DNA of 64,000 nt, taken from Aquamicrobium defluvii. GTDB taxonomy: Bacteria > Pseudomonadota > Alphaproteobacteria > Rhizobiales > Rhizobiaceae. The stretch covers positions 124,001 to 188,000 of the forward strand of contig NZ_SNZF01000005.1 of NCBI RefSeq assembly GCF_004363725.1, written 5' to 3'. The notes under the pieces were generated by a model. That model did no database searches. It saw nothing but the letters and a program-made list of their open reading frames with translations, and was not told where the DNA came from. Below, one piece after another: positions 8,625-17,897 of this stretch. Each line of letters starts with the position of its first letter. The stretch's first letter is position 1. A program made the position numbers and the translations under genes.

Positions 8625-9086
8625 CTAACAGCCTTTGTAAATGCTTCCCGACTGGGCGGGAAGATCGCACAAATAGCCATCGCTACTGAGTTGATGCGCA
8701 AGGTCGACCCCTTGCGCAGTCCGGCATTGCGCTACGACCGTGCCGCCGAAGACGGGCGATGCCCTGCCGTCGCAGGGCGTTCCCCCGCCAACCTGGATGC
8801 AGTCGAGTTGCTGCCCCTGATATGCCCTGCGCGCCTGATCACGAACAATCGGCTCAAGACTACGCGGCCTGGTGAAAGCAACCCCACACAACAAGACCTT
8901 GCGCCCGCCGACACGCAGATCGTCCATCGCGCGGATATCCAGCTTGCCGCTGAACACAATCGCCTCCCTCGCGGATTCGGTGCGCGAACGCGCCGTCGTG
9001 CGATTAGGCCCGGTCAGCATATACAATATGAGGGTCGCAAAGCCGAGCACGGCAACAAGCAAAAATACCGTTTTTTTCATACTCAT
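8625..9086 (-). CDS. Membrane-anchored SNase-fold protein, probably catalytically inactive
   Basis: This 153-residue protein has one N-terminal hydrophobic segment (TVFLLVAVLGFATLILYML). The rest resembles the thermonuclease (SNase) fold: FSGKLDIRAMDDLRVGGRKVLLCGV, ARRAYQGQQLDCIQVGG, TVVAQCRTAQGVDLAHQL, SDGYLCDL. The SNase catalytic Arg/Glu/Arg set is not evident: the usual APE segment reads FTRP and the usual GR before the next strand is GG. Five cysteines in the outer domain suggest disulfides. It sits 19 bases from the GT4 gene on the same strand. Function unknown. Confidence 0.7.
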   Translation of the reverse strand: MSMKKTVFLLVAVLGFATLILYMLTGPNRTTARSRTESAREAIVFSGKLDIRAMDDLRVGGRKVLLCGVAFTRPRSLEPIVRDQARRAYQGQQLDCIQVGGGTPCDGRASPVFGGTVVAQCRTAQGVDLAHQLSSDGYLCDLPAQSGSIYKGC

Positions 9087-9105
9087 CGAAAATCCGTACT
9101 CGATA

Positions 9106-10389
9106 TTATTTCCGACGAATATCGGAATCGGACAGTGCCTTTTCCTCTTTATGACGAGATGAGTTTTTCATCGCACAATCTTCTATAATGTGAAGCATTT
9201 TTCGGGCCAGATACTTCCTGTCATACTTTCTGGCTCCTGCCATCCCGTTCTGCGCAAGACGTTCGCAGAGGGGCCTGTCTTCAGCCATCCGGACAAGCCT
9301 GTCACGCAATTCAGCGGGATTTTCCGGTTCGAACGTAAGCCCTGCCTCCTCCCGTTCGACGATGTCGGCCGATTCGCCACGAACCCCGTGAAGGACGGGA
9401 ATTCCCATCGCCATGCTTTCGAAGAGCTTCGAGGGAATGACTGTCGTGAAGAGGTCGGTTCTGCGCAGATGAATGACCGAGGCGTCGAGCAGAGACCAGT
9501 AGCGCACCACCTCCGCTTTCGGCACCGAATCCAGAAAGGTGACATTGTCGAGCTTCAACATTTCGGCCCGCTCGGCAAGCGCGGCCCTGGTTGCCCCGCC
9601 CCCCAGAAACAGCAAATGGATATCGTCGCGGCCCTCGTCGCGCAGCAGCACGGCGGCATCGAGCAGGGTGTCGAGCGCGTGGGCAAGGCCATGAGTGCCA
9701 ATATAGCCTGCGACGAACTTTCCCTGGATGCCAAGCGATTCGGAAAGTTCCCGATCTTTCGATACGCGCTGGAACAGTTGCAGATCCGCCCCGTTGGTCA
9801 CCACATGAATCTTGCCCGGATCGACCCCACGCTCGCACAGTTTAGCCTTGAAGGAATGCGTCACCGGCACGATCGTCGCAGCCTTCCGGTAAAGGAACAG
9901 CTCTAGCTTCTCCAGTGCAGTCAGGAGGCCCGACTCCTTCATGGCTCCAACCGCCCGGATCGATTCGGGCCACAGGTCACGCAACTCGAACATGAACGGC
10001 ACCCGCCGCAGGCGGCTGACGGCATAGCCCGCGCAGGCCGTGAAGAATTGCGGCGATGTGGCGACCACGATATCCGGCCGGGCGATTGCAAGGCTGGCCG
10101 GCGTCGCCGTGAGCATGAAGCTCACATAGTCGAGGGTACGGCGCAAGAAACCTTCATTCGCGGTGATGTAGCTCCAGACCCGCACCACATCGATGCCCGC
10201 CATCGTTTCCCGCCCAAAAAGCCGGTTCTTGTACCCCTCGAACAGTTTTCCGGCGGGAAAATTGGGGGCGCAGGTGATGACCGTCACCTTGTGGCCGGCT
10301 TCCACCCATTCCCGGCAGTGCTCGAACGTTCGGCTGGCCGGGGCATTCACTTCCGGCGGGAAGTTGTCTGTCAGGAAAAGAATGTGCAT
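9106..10389 (-). CDS. Glycosyltransferase family 4 (WbuB-like)
   Basis: This 427-residue GT-B enzyme has the WbuB-type start MHILFLTDNFPPEVNAPASRT. The N-terminal acceptor half contains VITCAPNFPAGKLFEGYKN and the C-terminal donor half contains GYIGTHGLAHALDTLLDA. The family EX7E-like region is near ESMAMGIPVLHGVRGESADI. WbuB-like enzymes add a 6-deoxy or N-acetyl sugar in O-antigen assembly; the sugar here cannot be assigned. It lies 21 bases after the heparinase-like gene and follows WecB and the oxidoreductase, so it probably uses a product of those enzymes. Confidence 0.88.
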   Translation of the reverse strand: MHILFLTDNFPPEVNAPASRTFEHCREWVEAGHKVTVITCAPNFPAGKLFEGYKNRLFGRETMAGIDVVRVWSYITANEGFLRRTLDYVSFMLTATPASLAIARPDIVVATSPQFFTACAGYAVSRLRRVPFMFELRDLWPESIRAVGAMKESGLLTALEKLELFLYRKAATIVPVTHSFKAKLCERGVDPGKIHVVTNGADLQLFQRVSKDRELSESLGIQGKFVAGYIGTHGLAHALDTLLDAAVLLRDEGRDDIHLLFLGGGATRAALAERAEMLKLDNVTFLDSVPKAEVVRYWSLLDASVIHLRRTDLFTTVIPSKLFESMAMGIPVLHGVRGESADIVEREEAGLTFEPENPAELRDRLVRMAEDRPLCERLAQNGMAGARKYDRKYLARKMLHIIEDCAMKNSSRHKEEKALSDSDIRRK

Positions 10390-10410
10390 GTGAACAGTTA
10401 GCCGTTTGCC

Positions 10411-12054
10411 TCAGTCAGCCGCCGCCCACCGGAACGCGATTTCGCTACGACCTTCAACAAGGCCGATGACCAATCGGTGGGTCGGTTCGCCGGAACCGAA
10501 TTCAGGATGCCAGCTGGACGGTTCGACACGAGCGGTTCCTGTGCGAAGCTGCCAGCACAAAACAGGCACTGAGCCTGCCGAAACAGAACCGGACCGGCCG
10601 CCCCCGGAAATCGCTGCCGTGCAACCGGGATGAAAATGGAATAGCGCCTCGGCATGACGGCAAAGGCCATCGACAGTGTCGCTGACGACAAGGCTGTCGT
10701 CTTCAAGAATCAAGGTTCGCCGATGGCGGGGCCTGCCGGAAAGCCGAGCATAGCCGTCATGGGCGCATGTCACGATGTGCCTGCCGCCTTCCTGCCTTAA
10801 AGACAGCCCGTGCGGGCTCGCCCGCCGCGCGACCCTGAAGCCCGACCAGACTTCCGAGGAATCCTGACCGTCCACCATTACCGTGTTGTGCGCCGCCGTG
10901 CCGCGCTGGCGAAGCCGCTCGGGCCCGGTGCCGTAGACGGAAGTGCCCGAGTTGACGATGACGCGGCGCCTGTCCACCGAAAGCTCGAAGGACAGGGTGT
11001 CAGCGTGCGCATGGCCGGGCAGGTAATCGGGGCCCACCCGCGCCACGTCCAGCAGCGCCACTGCGCGCGCGTTCTGCAGACGGATATAGCCGCTGTCCTT
11101 CAGCAAGGTGCATCCATCGCGGATGCCGCCGAGGGGAGGAAAGCCCAGACGGACCCCATAGTGCTCAAGCTCGGCCGGAGAAGGCGCCATCCCGATTGCG
11201 GCGTCGTTGAAGAAGGAAATTTCTCCGTCCGGATGACACATGGCGGCGAGCCAGTTACGCATCGGTGAAATCCTGTCCGCCCAGAGAGCAGGCACGGGCA
11301 ATCCTGCGCAACGCATGACGTTTATCAAGTCAAGCATGTCCTCAAGCGCCAGCGCGTGATACATGGTGCTGAGTTCGAAATGGCCACCATCGGCCAGAAT
11401 CTGCTCCGGCACTTCGCGCTGCAAAATCCGAAGTCCGATGGAAAGCCAGTTCTCGGCTTCCGCGCCTTCGAAGAAGCAACCCGCGAACACCAGAGCCTTG
11501 GCGTTGGCGAAAAGATGGTTGCCAAGGAGATGGTATTCCAGCCGCTGCGTCAGCCAGCGCGCCTGCACGGCAAGGCTGTGGAGTGCCTGCGGAGACAGTT
11601 CGCTGCCGGCCAGCGCCCATTTCACCCAGTTCACGATCCTCAACGAGACGGGGTAAGGCTCCCAGCCGCTGCCCTTGCCGGGTGGATTTTCCTCGACCCA
11701 GCGGCCGATCAGGGTCCGATGCCATTGCGCCCTGCCCTGTGCACCCTCGGCATTCAGGTCGTCGAAATAGTGAAGGTTGTAGCGCCAGAGCTTCGAAAGT
11801 TCGGGATCGTCCCACCCGTGGCGGGGGAGCGAGCGCGTCTCGTTCAGGAATCGGAACTCTTCGGCTCCGGTCTGGCTTTGCCGTCTGCGGGCCGGCATTA
11901 CCCACTGTCCCGTCTGCAATCGCTGCGAGGGAGGCGCTCGCAGGTCAGGCCGGGGACGAACCATGCGGAACCACAGGCGGCCGTAAATCTGGATCGGCCG
12001 CAAGTGGCGCAGGGTTTCCCCATAAAGACGCATACGCGTCAGCATCGGGTTCAC
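10411..12054 (-). CDS. Heparinase II/III / alginate-lyase-like protein of the polysaccharide locus
   Basis: This 547-residue protein has an N-terminal (alpha/alpha) toroid rich in aromatic residues (WRYNLHYFDDLNAE, LNNHLFANAKAL-like HLLGNHLFANAKAL, ELSTMYHALALEDML). A beta-sandwich of heparinase II/III type follows, with the signature LPGHAHADTLSFEL. No signal peptide is seen, so it probably acts in the cytoplasm. Proteins of this shape recur beside WecB, CapK and bi-domain oxidoreductases in capsule loci, where their reaction is unproven; lyase or epimerase-like activity on a uronic-acid sugar is an inference. The GTG start forms a GTGA overlap with the wecB stop; an ATG lies three codons further in. 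Confidence 0.82.
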   Translation of the reverse strand: MNPMLTRMRLYGETLRHLRPIQIYGRLWFRMVRPRPDLRAPPSQRLQTGQWVMPARRRQSQTGAEEFRFLNETRSLPRHGWDDPELSKLWRYNLHYFDDLNAEGAQGRAQWHRTLIGRWVEENPPGKGSGWEPYPVSLRIVNWVKWALAGSELSPQALHSLAVQARWLTQRLEYHLLGNHLFANAKALVFAGCFFEGAEAENWLSIGLRILQREVPEQILADGGHFELSTMYHALALEDMLDLINVMRCAGLPVPALWADRISPMRNWLAAMCHPDGEISFFNDAAIGMAPSPAELEHYGVRLGFPPLGGIRDGCTLLKDSGYIRLQNARAVALLDVARVGPDYLPGHAHADTLSFELSVDRRRVIVNSGTSVYGTGPERLRQRGTAAHNTVMVDGQDSSEVWSGFRVARRASPHGLSLRQEGGRHIVTCAHDGYARLSGRPRHRRTLILEDDSLVVSDTVDGLCRHAEALFHFHPGCTAAISGGGRSGSVSAGSVPVLCWQLRTGTARVEPSSWHPEFGSGEPTHRLVIGLVEGRSEIAFRWAAAD

Positions 12055-13163
12055 GCTGGCAGCAATCCCTCAAGCGCAGCAACGATGCGCTCGCCGGTGC
12101 GGCCATCCCATTTTTCCGGTATGCCGCCCTTCTTCCAGCGCCCGGCAAACAGGCGCTCGAGCGCTTCCGAAAGTGCGGCGGGATCCGTTCCCAATATCTC
12201 GTTCGTGCCTGTCGTTACCGTTTCGGGCCGCTCCGTCGTGTCCCGCAACGTCATGCACGGCACGCCCATCACCGTCGTTTCCTCGGTGATGCCGCCAGAG
12301 TCCGTGATTACGGCTTTCGCGTTTTTCACCAGCCAGTTGAATTCCAGATAGGGCTGCGGTTCCACAAAACGGATCGAGGGCGGCAGGCCGGGCACGGCTT
12401 CGAGCGTCTTTGCCGTGCGCGGATGCACGGGGAATACGACAGGCATTCCGCGCGCGCCCTTGCCGATCGCCTTCAACAAGCGCTCGAAGGAAGCGGATGC
12501 ATCCACATTCGAGGGCCGATGCAGCGTCACCACAAAATAGCCGCCCGGCGACAGGTTCAGTTCGTCGCGGAACGGCGGTGGACGGAGCCTGTCCATATTG
12601 GCCAGCAGCGTATCGATCATCGTGTTGCCCACGAAGAAAATGCGTTGCTCTTCTATGCCGGCGCGCCTGAGATTCTCGTTCGCCTGTTCGCTGGTTGTGA
12701 AAAACCAGTTGGTGATCGCATCCGTCACCATGCGATTGATCTCTTCCGGCATGGCCCAGTCCCCGGAGCGGATTCCCGCTTCCACATGGGCCACCGGAAT
12801 TTTGAGCTTCTGGGCGGCGATCGCACAGGCCATGGTCGACGTGACGTCGCCGACGACCAGGCAAAGGCTGGCGGGCGCCTCCAGCAGCAGCTTCTCGTAC
12901 CGCACCATGATCGCGGCCGTCTGCTCGGCCTGGGTGCCGGATCCGGCTTCCAGATTCACATCGGGTTCCGGAATGCCGAGCTGGGTGAAGAAATCGCCCG
13001 ACATGCGTGCATCATAATGCTGGCCGGTATGAACAAGCCGGTGACGCAGGTGGCCTCCCCCTGCCTGGCGCTTCTTCAGCGCATGTATGATCGGCGCGAC
13101 CTTCATGAAATTGGGACGCGCGCCGGCGATGATGTCGACAACGGCGGCAGGTTGGTTTTTCAC
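12051..13163 (-). CDS. wecB: UDP-N-acetylglucosamine 2-epimerase (non-hydrolysing)
   Basis: This 370-residue enzyme interconverts UDP-GlcNAc and UDP-ManNAc in the cytoplasm. Visible motifs are IAGARPNFMKVAPI at the start, VHTGQHYDARMS, LVVGDVTSTMACA, HVEAGIRSGDWAMPEEINR and ITDSGGITEET near residue 290. Length matches the family (about 370-380). The GTG start overlaps the stop of the oxidoreductase (GTGA), and its own stop overlaps the heparinase-like gene. The product could feed a ManNAc or ManNAcA-type residue of the polymer; the adjacent oxidoreductase is a candidate next step, though a classical WecC is not present. Confidence 0.93.
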   Translation of the reverse strand: MKNQPAAVVDIIAGARPNFMKVAPIIHALKKRQAGGGHLRHRLVHTGQHYDARMSGDFFTQLGIPEPDVNLEAGSGTQAEQTAAIMVRYEKLLLEAPASLCLVVGDVTSTMACAIAAQKLKIPVAHVEAGIRSGDWAMPEEINRMVTDAITNWFFTTSEQANENLRRAGIEEQRIFFVGNTMIDTLLANMDRLRPPPFRDELNLSPGGYFVVTLHRPSNVDASASFERLLKAIGKGARGMPVVFPVHPRTAKTLEAVPGLPPSIRFVEPQPYLEFNWLVKNAKAVITDSGGITEETTVMGVPCMTLRDTTERPETVTTGTNEILGTDPAALSEALERLFAGRWKKGGIPEKWDGRTGERIVAALEGLLPA

Positions 13164-15292
13164 TGCTGCGCTGCCTCCGCGATCTCTATCGTGATCCTGC
13201 CGACCTCGAGCAATTCACCGAATGGGATCGGCGCATCGCCTCCCTGTTCAACGGCTCGCACGAAGGCCGCCGCGCAGGCTTTCTGGCCCTTGTCCTGCCG
13301 CCACAGGTTCATCTTGCGGAAGCCTGGCCAACCGAACCCGCGCAGGCGCCGGAAATTGTCGAGCTGGAGGATCCGGCCGCCGGCAAACACCTCCAGCCGC
13401 TCTTTGGGGAAACTTTTCGAGCCGTTGGCGAAATAGTGGATGGAACCGACGGAGCCATCGGCGAATGTGAACGTGATCGTGGCCGTGTCGCCGGTTGGCG
13501 ACGCCATCATCGCCACGCCGTGCCGATCGACCGGGGCGGCGGCCAGATACCGCAGCAGGTCGATGAAATGGCAGGCTTCCCCGACGATGCGGCCGCCACC
13601 GGTTTGCCTGTCCTGCGTCCAGTGCCCGGCCGGAATCGCTCCGGCGTTTACGGTCATCACGAACGCTTTCGGCCCGGAAGCTCCTTCCAGCAGGGTTTTC
13701 ATCTTTTGGATCTGGGGCGCGAACCGCCGGTTGAAGCCGACCATGACCGTTGCAGGCTTGCCGGCTTCGACGGAAGCATTGCGAGCCGCTTCGACATCGT
13801 CGAGTTCCTGTCGTGACAGCGCCAGCGGTTTTTCCACGAACACATGCTTGCCGGCCTGAAGCGCGCGGCAGACAAGGCCGGCATGGGTGTCGTGCCGGGT
13901 TGCGATCACCACCGCGTTGATGGTGGCGTCTTCGAGCAATTCCGCCACGTCGGTCGTCGTTTTCTCGAAGCCGAACTTGCGCCCGACATGCAGGCCGCTG
14001 ACACCGGCACTGGACGCAACGCTCACCAGACGCGCCCCAGCCTCCCGGAACGCCGGGACGAGCACCGCCCCGGCGTAATTGCCCGAGCCGACAAACCCCA
14101 CCGCAGCCTTGCCGGAACTCTCGGCTGGTGCTGGTCTCAGGCGCACCGTCCGTTGCCTGAAAGCCCGCTCGTCCGCCTCCTGGGCCACCCCATAATCGAG
14201 GAGGATGCCGAGGGAGGGCTCGCTCCCCGTGACAATCTCATAGGCCGCCGGAGCCCGATCGAGCGGAAACCGGTGCGAAATGAGCGGCGTCACGTCGAGA
14301 CGGCCATCGGCCATCATGTCGAGCACGGCTTCGAAATTGCGCTGCTCGGTCCAGCGCACGAAGCCCACGGGATAGTCCTGCCCCTTCTCCTCGTAATCCG
14401 GATCGTAACGGCCCGGACCGTAGGAGCAGGAGACCTGGAAGGTCAGTTCCTTCTCATAGAAATCGGCGCGCGACAATTCCAGACCGGTCACGCCCACGAG
14501 CACGATGCGGCCGCGCTTGCGGCACATGAGTGCGGCCTGATGCACGGGCTCGCTGCTCCTGGTGGAGGCGGTGATGATCACTGCATCCACCCCGCGCCCG
14601 CGCGAAAAATTCTGTGCGGCAGAGACCGGGTCGGCACCGGCCGACAGGTCGACAGTTTCCGCGCCGAAGCTTTCGGCCAGACGCAGCTTTTCCGGGTCGA
14701 AATCGATCCCGAGCACCCGGCAGCCATGCGCACGCAGCAATTGTACGGCCATCAGCCCGATCAGGCCGAGGCCGGTGACCACGACCGCTTCCCCCAGCGT
14801 CGGCTGGACAAGCCTTATGCCCTGAAGCGCGATGGCTCCGAGCACGGTAAAGGCTGCCTCGTCGTCCGAAACCGCCTCGGGAACGCGGGCGCACAGGTTG
14901 ACGGGCACCGCCACCGCCTCGGCATGCTTGCCGTTGGAAACGACGCGCTCCCCGGCCGGGAAGGCCGAAACGCCCGGTCCTGCTTCCATTATGCGCCCGA
15001 CATTGCAGTAGCCCAGCGGCAAGGGCTGGTCGAGCTTGTTGAAGACGGCTTCGAGCGTCGGAGCCAGCCCGTCGGTTCTGATCTTCTCCAGAACCTGCCG
15101 TACCTTGTCCGGCTGCTGTCGCGCTTTGCCGATCAGCCCGGCCTTGCCGAAATCGACCAGCATGCGCTCCGTTCCGGCGGAGACCAGCGTGCGCGAAGTG
15201 CGGATCAACACCTGCCCGCGCGCAGGCGCCGGGCAAGGTACATCCGCGACTTCAGTGGCCCCGATTTTAAGGGACTGGAGGATTTGCTTCAT
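13160..15292 (-). CDS. Bi-domain oxidoreductase: MDR dehydrogenase fused to Gfo/Idh/MocA domain
   Basis: This 710-residue protein carries two NAD(P)-binding modules. Residues 1-370 form a medium-chain alcohol-dehydrogenase-like domain (VVVTGLGLIGLMAVQLLRAHG, then LVGVTGLELSRADFYEKEL). Residues about 385-710 form a Gfo/Idh/MocA domain (VGFVGSGNYAGAVLVPAFRE, then FVEKPLALS with the family lysine). The fusion is recurrent in capsule and O-antigen loci. It presumably oxidises and then reduces a nucleotide sugar or a lipid-linked sugar; the exact substrate is unknown. Its ATG overlaps the CapK-like stop (ATGA) and its stop overlaps wecB, so four genes from 16680 to 10411 are translationally chained. 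Confidence 0.88.
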   Translation of the reverse strand: MKQILQSLKIGATEVADVPCPAPARGQVLIRTSRTLVSAGTERMLVDFGKAGLIGKARQQPDKVRQVLEKIRTDGLAPTLEAVFNKLDQPLPLGYCNVGRIMEAGPGVSAFPAGERVVSNGKHAEAVAVPVNLCARVPEAVSDDEAAFTVLGAIALQGIRLVQPTLGEAVVVTGLGLIGLMAVQLLRAHGCRVLGIDFDPEKLRLAESFGAETVDLSAGADPVSAAQNFSRGRGVDAVIITASTRSSEPVHQAALMCRKRGRIVLVGVTGLELSRADFYEKELTFQVSCSYGPGRYDPDYEEKGQDYPVGFVRWTEQRNFEAVLDMMADGRLDVTPLISHRFPLDRAPAAYEIVTGSEPSLGILLDYGVAQEADERAFRQRTVRLRPAPAESSGKAAVGFVGSGNYAGAVLVPAFREAGARLVSVASSAGVSGLHVGRKFGFEKTTTDVAELLEDATINAVVIATRHDTHAGLVCRALQAGKHVFVEKPLALSRQELDDVEAARNASVEAGKPATVMVGFNRRFAPQIQKMKTLLEGASGPKAFVMTVNAGAIPAGHWTQDRQTGGGRIVGEACHFIDLLRYLAAAPVDRHGVAMMASPTGDTATITFTFADGSVGSIHYFANGSKSFPKERLEVFAGGRILQLDNFRRLRGFGWPGFRKMNLWRQDKGQKACAAAFVRAVEQGGDAPIPFGELLEVGRITIEIAEAAQQ

Positions 15293-16680
15293 GAGCGTTC
15301 TCGGTCGATGTTCCCAGATGAGATATCGCTTATAACAAATCTCAATTTTCCACTCTGTGTGCGCTCCAACCGGTCCACATAGTTGATGTCCACCTCCATG
15401 TCGGTTCCAAGTCGAGATGCAAATGCACGTCTCAGTTCAGATTCATCATAAGGGTCATAGGTTGCATTTTTTACAATGTATACATTGACTCTCCCAAGGT
15501 GTGATTGGCGTATTTGCGCCTCTCTAATATTCATAAAATCTTTGAATATATGATCTAATCTTCCAATTTTTGTTCCATTTTTAGTTAATACATAGTCTTC
15601 TTGGCGGCCATCAATAGAATTAACTTTACGGCCAGGGCAAATCAAAATTGATGGATTGGGGGTAAGTTCTGCATGATCTCCAACTTCATAACGCAATAAA
15701 GGAGTAGCCAGATTGGAGAAATTTGTTCCAACAACACGATAAGCTTTGTCATCCTCCAACGGAAGAAACTCAACAGCAGCGAAATCTTCGTCAACGTGAA
15801 GATTACCTGTCTTCCGCTGCGATACATTAGCAACCGCTTCGGCCATTCCATAGTGCTGTATTGGCGCTCGACCGAATGCAGCAGCTATCACCCGAACTTG
15901 TGACGGCAAAAGATTTTCGGCCCCAACTGTGATCCAGTGTGGTTGATAACCAAGATCAAACCCGGACTCGATAATATGTCCCGCTATCAACGCCAGTTGA
16001 GATGGATAGCCATGCAACCACGGTGGCCGACGCCGGCGTAACTCTTCAAGGTAAAGTACAAGATTGCCGGGGCTTGTATGATATGCGCTGAAAAGAATTT
16101 GTCGGCCGGGGTAATTGATACGCCAGAAAGGAGCCTGCTTCCGACTTACTGGAACAACAGATCGTCCTCCGAAATATCCGCACCAGGTACCAGGTTGAAG
16201 CCCATGCCAACGCCAGTATCGCCACCAGACAGCCCATTGCTCCCACTGTGCCTCGATGGTGGTTGCAAATACAAGGCCACTACCCGTGCTACCACTGGTA
16301 TGGGCAACAATCCGCTTCTGCTTAGGTACTGCACACGAAAGAAACTGCTCTGGAGCGGCCTGAACCTGCGCTTTAGAAAGCACCGGCAACACCTTCATAT
16401 CATCAAGCGTCTTGATGTCAGCAGGCGAAAGACCGAGTTTATTGAACAGATTACGGTAGTAGGGCGTTGTTTCCGCAGCATGCTTCACAAATGCTCTCAG
16501 CCGCCGATCCCTGAATGCACATACCTGCTCGTGGCTCCATGCGCCTCGAGCCTCAACCCGCTCCAATTCCTTCCAGAAAGCAGATGCATATCTTGAGCGC
16601 TGGATTCGCCACCCTTGCATACTGCATGCAATATTTTGCAAACCATCTGGTAGATTTTCATATATTTTTTCAAAGATCAT
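15289..16680 (-). CDS. CapK/PaaK-like adenylate-forming protein
   Basis: This 463-residue relative of phenylacetate-CoA ligase belongs to the CapK group found in capsule loci. It has the ATP-binding loop AHTSGSTGSGLVF near residue 125, the acid-activating motif YGMAEAVANVS and RYEVGDHAEL. A likely role is activating an acyl or amino-acid group that decorates the polymer; this is inferred from family and context. I took ATG 16680 rather than an upstream TTG, which lies in AT-rich DNA. The coding sequence is visibly richer in A and T than all its neighbours, especially 15440-15700, which suggests separate acquisition. Confidence 0.85.
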   Translation of the reverse strand: MIFEKIYENLPDGLQNIACSMQGWRIQRSRYASAFWKELERVEARGAWSHEQVCAFRDRRLRAFVKHAAETTPYYRNLFNKLGLSPADIKTLDDMKVLPVLSKAQVQAAPEQFLSCAVPKQKRIVAHTSGSTGSGLVFATTIEAQWEQWAVWWRYWRWHGLQPGTWCGYFGGRSVVPVSRKQAPFWRINYPGRQILFSAYHTSPGNLVLYLEELRRRRPPWLHGYPSQLALIAGHIIESGFDLGYQPHWITVGAENLLPSQVRVIAAAFGRAPIQHYGMAEAVANVSQRKTGNLHVDEDFAAVEFLPLEDDKAYRVVGTNFSNLATPLLRYEVGDHAELTPNPSILICPGRKVNSIDGRQEDYVLTKNGTKIGRLDHIFKDFMNIREAQIRQSHLGRVNVYIVKNATYDPYDESELRRAFASRLGTDMEVDINYVDRLERTQSGKLRFVISDISSGNIDRERS

Positions 16681-16724
16681 AATATAAATTCTAAAAATAT
16701 AAATCAAATAAAAATTATACTTAA

Positions 16725-17897
16725 TTAAATTTTCCTGAACAAATCCATATTGGCTTCAAGCGATCCTGCATCTACGATCCTCTTCCGAGCAAAAGATACC
16801 GACGACGCTCTCATCCGTGAGTCTTCATCAGCAGTCATCCTTGCTATATACTCAATTTTTTCCGCAAATTTCTGAGGATCGCCCAAAGGCAAATCCCATC
16901 CAACACAAGCATCTGCAAGATTTCGCCATGGTGTGGTGTCGGCAATCAAGACCGGTGTTCCAGCAGCGAGCGCCTCATGAATGACATGTCCATAATTCTC
17001 GCCCTGTGTGGGAAGGAAAAACAGATGATAGCCGGCAAGAATCGATGTCACATGTTCGTGTTCTACTCCGCCGAACCAGGCCGTTTCAACATTAGCCGGA
17101 AGGTCTTCCATCAGTTTCCTGCAATGCAACCAATACCCTTCGTCGCTGACCGGTCCGTAAATATCGAACCGGACAGGCGCTCGCACCTCCCCCAGCACCT
17201 TTAGTGCGAAGTCTAGATTCTTCATAGGCGAGATACGTGACAGGAAGCATATACGCAGCGGTTCTCCCTGTTCGCTGGGAACAAACAGAGGCGGTTCGTT
17301 GATAACCGTCTCGGGCAGATTGATCGCGATCTTGATACGCTTCGCAACCGAACCCAAAGTGCGACGAATATCCGCTTCCTCATGCTCGCTTGATGCTTGC
17401 CATTTGAGACCGCGATACAGCTGCATCACACGCGCTGCCAGCATGTAAGCGCGCTTCTTCAATGGCTTGAGCCTCAGTGCACTTTCCGAAAACTCGCCAC
17501 GCGGAGCAATGACACAATGCGTCCTCGGTGCAAGGCCGAGACGCCGCGCCAGCAATGGTTTCTGCGTAAAATCAGGGTCGAAGAAGCTGTTGAGATATAG
17601 CACGTCGTGCTGCGTGTCCCGCAGGACTCTCGCTATATGGCCCAAGCTTTTCTCCTGCGGAGAGAGATAGAGTACCTGCGCCTTGCCCACCGTCTTCCAG
17701 ACACCATCCGTCACGTCGGGATAAGGTTCCGTGTCGGTGGCGTCGCGATCGGAGGTAACGATGCGGAAATCGAAACTGTCGCCAAGCGCCTCGACCATAT
17801 TCGCGATCGTACGGATAGGGCCGCCGGACTTGTAGCCCGGCAGGTAATAGTGAATGAAGGCGAGGACGATGGGGCGATCCTTTTCGTCTGTGTTCAT
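16725..17897 (-). CDS. Glycosyltransferase family 4
   Basis: This GT-B fold protein has 390 residues. Its N-terminus reads VLAFIHYYLPGYKSGGPIRTIANMVEAL, with the glycine-rich GGP loop typical of GT4 enzymes. The donor half contains CFLSRISPMKNLDFALKVLGEV, FFLPTQGENYGHVIHEALAAGTPVL and TPWRNL. The start is ATG 17897 because it forms an ATGA overlap with the stop of the upstream GT4 gene; a longer frame reaches back into that gene. An AT-rich gap of 44 bases separates it from the CapK-like gene. Donor and acceptor are unknown. Confidence 0.88.
   Translation of the reverse strand: MNTDEKDRPIVLAFIHYYLPGYKSGGPIRTIANMVEALGDSFDFRIVTSDRDATDTEPYPDVTDGVWKTVGKAQVLYLSPQEKSLGHIARVLRDTQHDVLYLNSFFDPDFTQKPLLARRLGLAPRTHCVIAPRGEFSESALRLKPLKKRAYMLAARVMQLYRGLKWQASSEHEEADIRRTLGSVAKRIKIAINLPETVINEPPLFVPSEQGEPLRICFLSRISPMKNLDFALKVLGEVRAPVRFDIYGPVSDEGYWLHCRKLMEDLPANVETAWFGGVEHEHVTSILAGYHLFFLPTQGENYGHVIHEALAAGTPVLIADTTPWRNLADACVGWDLPLGDPQKFAEKIEYIARMTADEDSRMRASSVSFARKRIVDAGSLEANMDLFRKI

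Noticed and set aside
15289..16740. An insertion sequence at the low-GC patch
   Set aside because: No transposase frame, no terminal inverted repeats and no target duplications are visible; the gene itself is intact.
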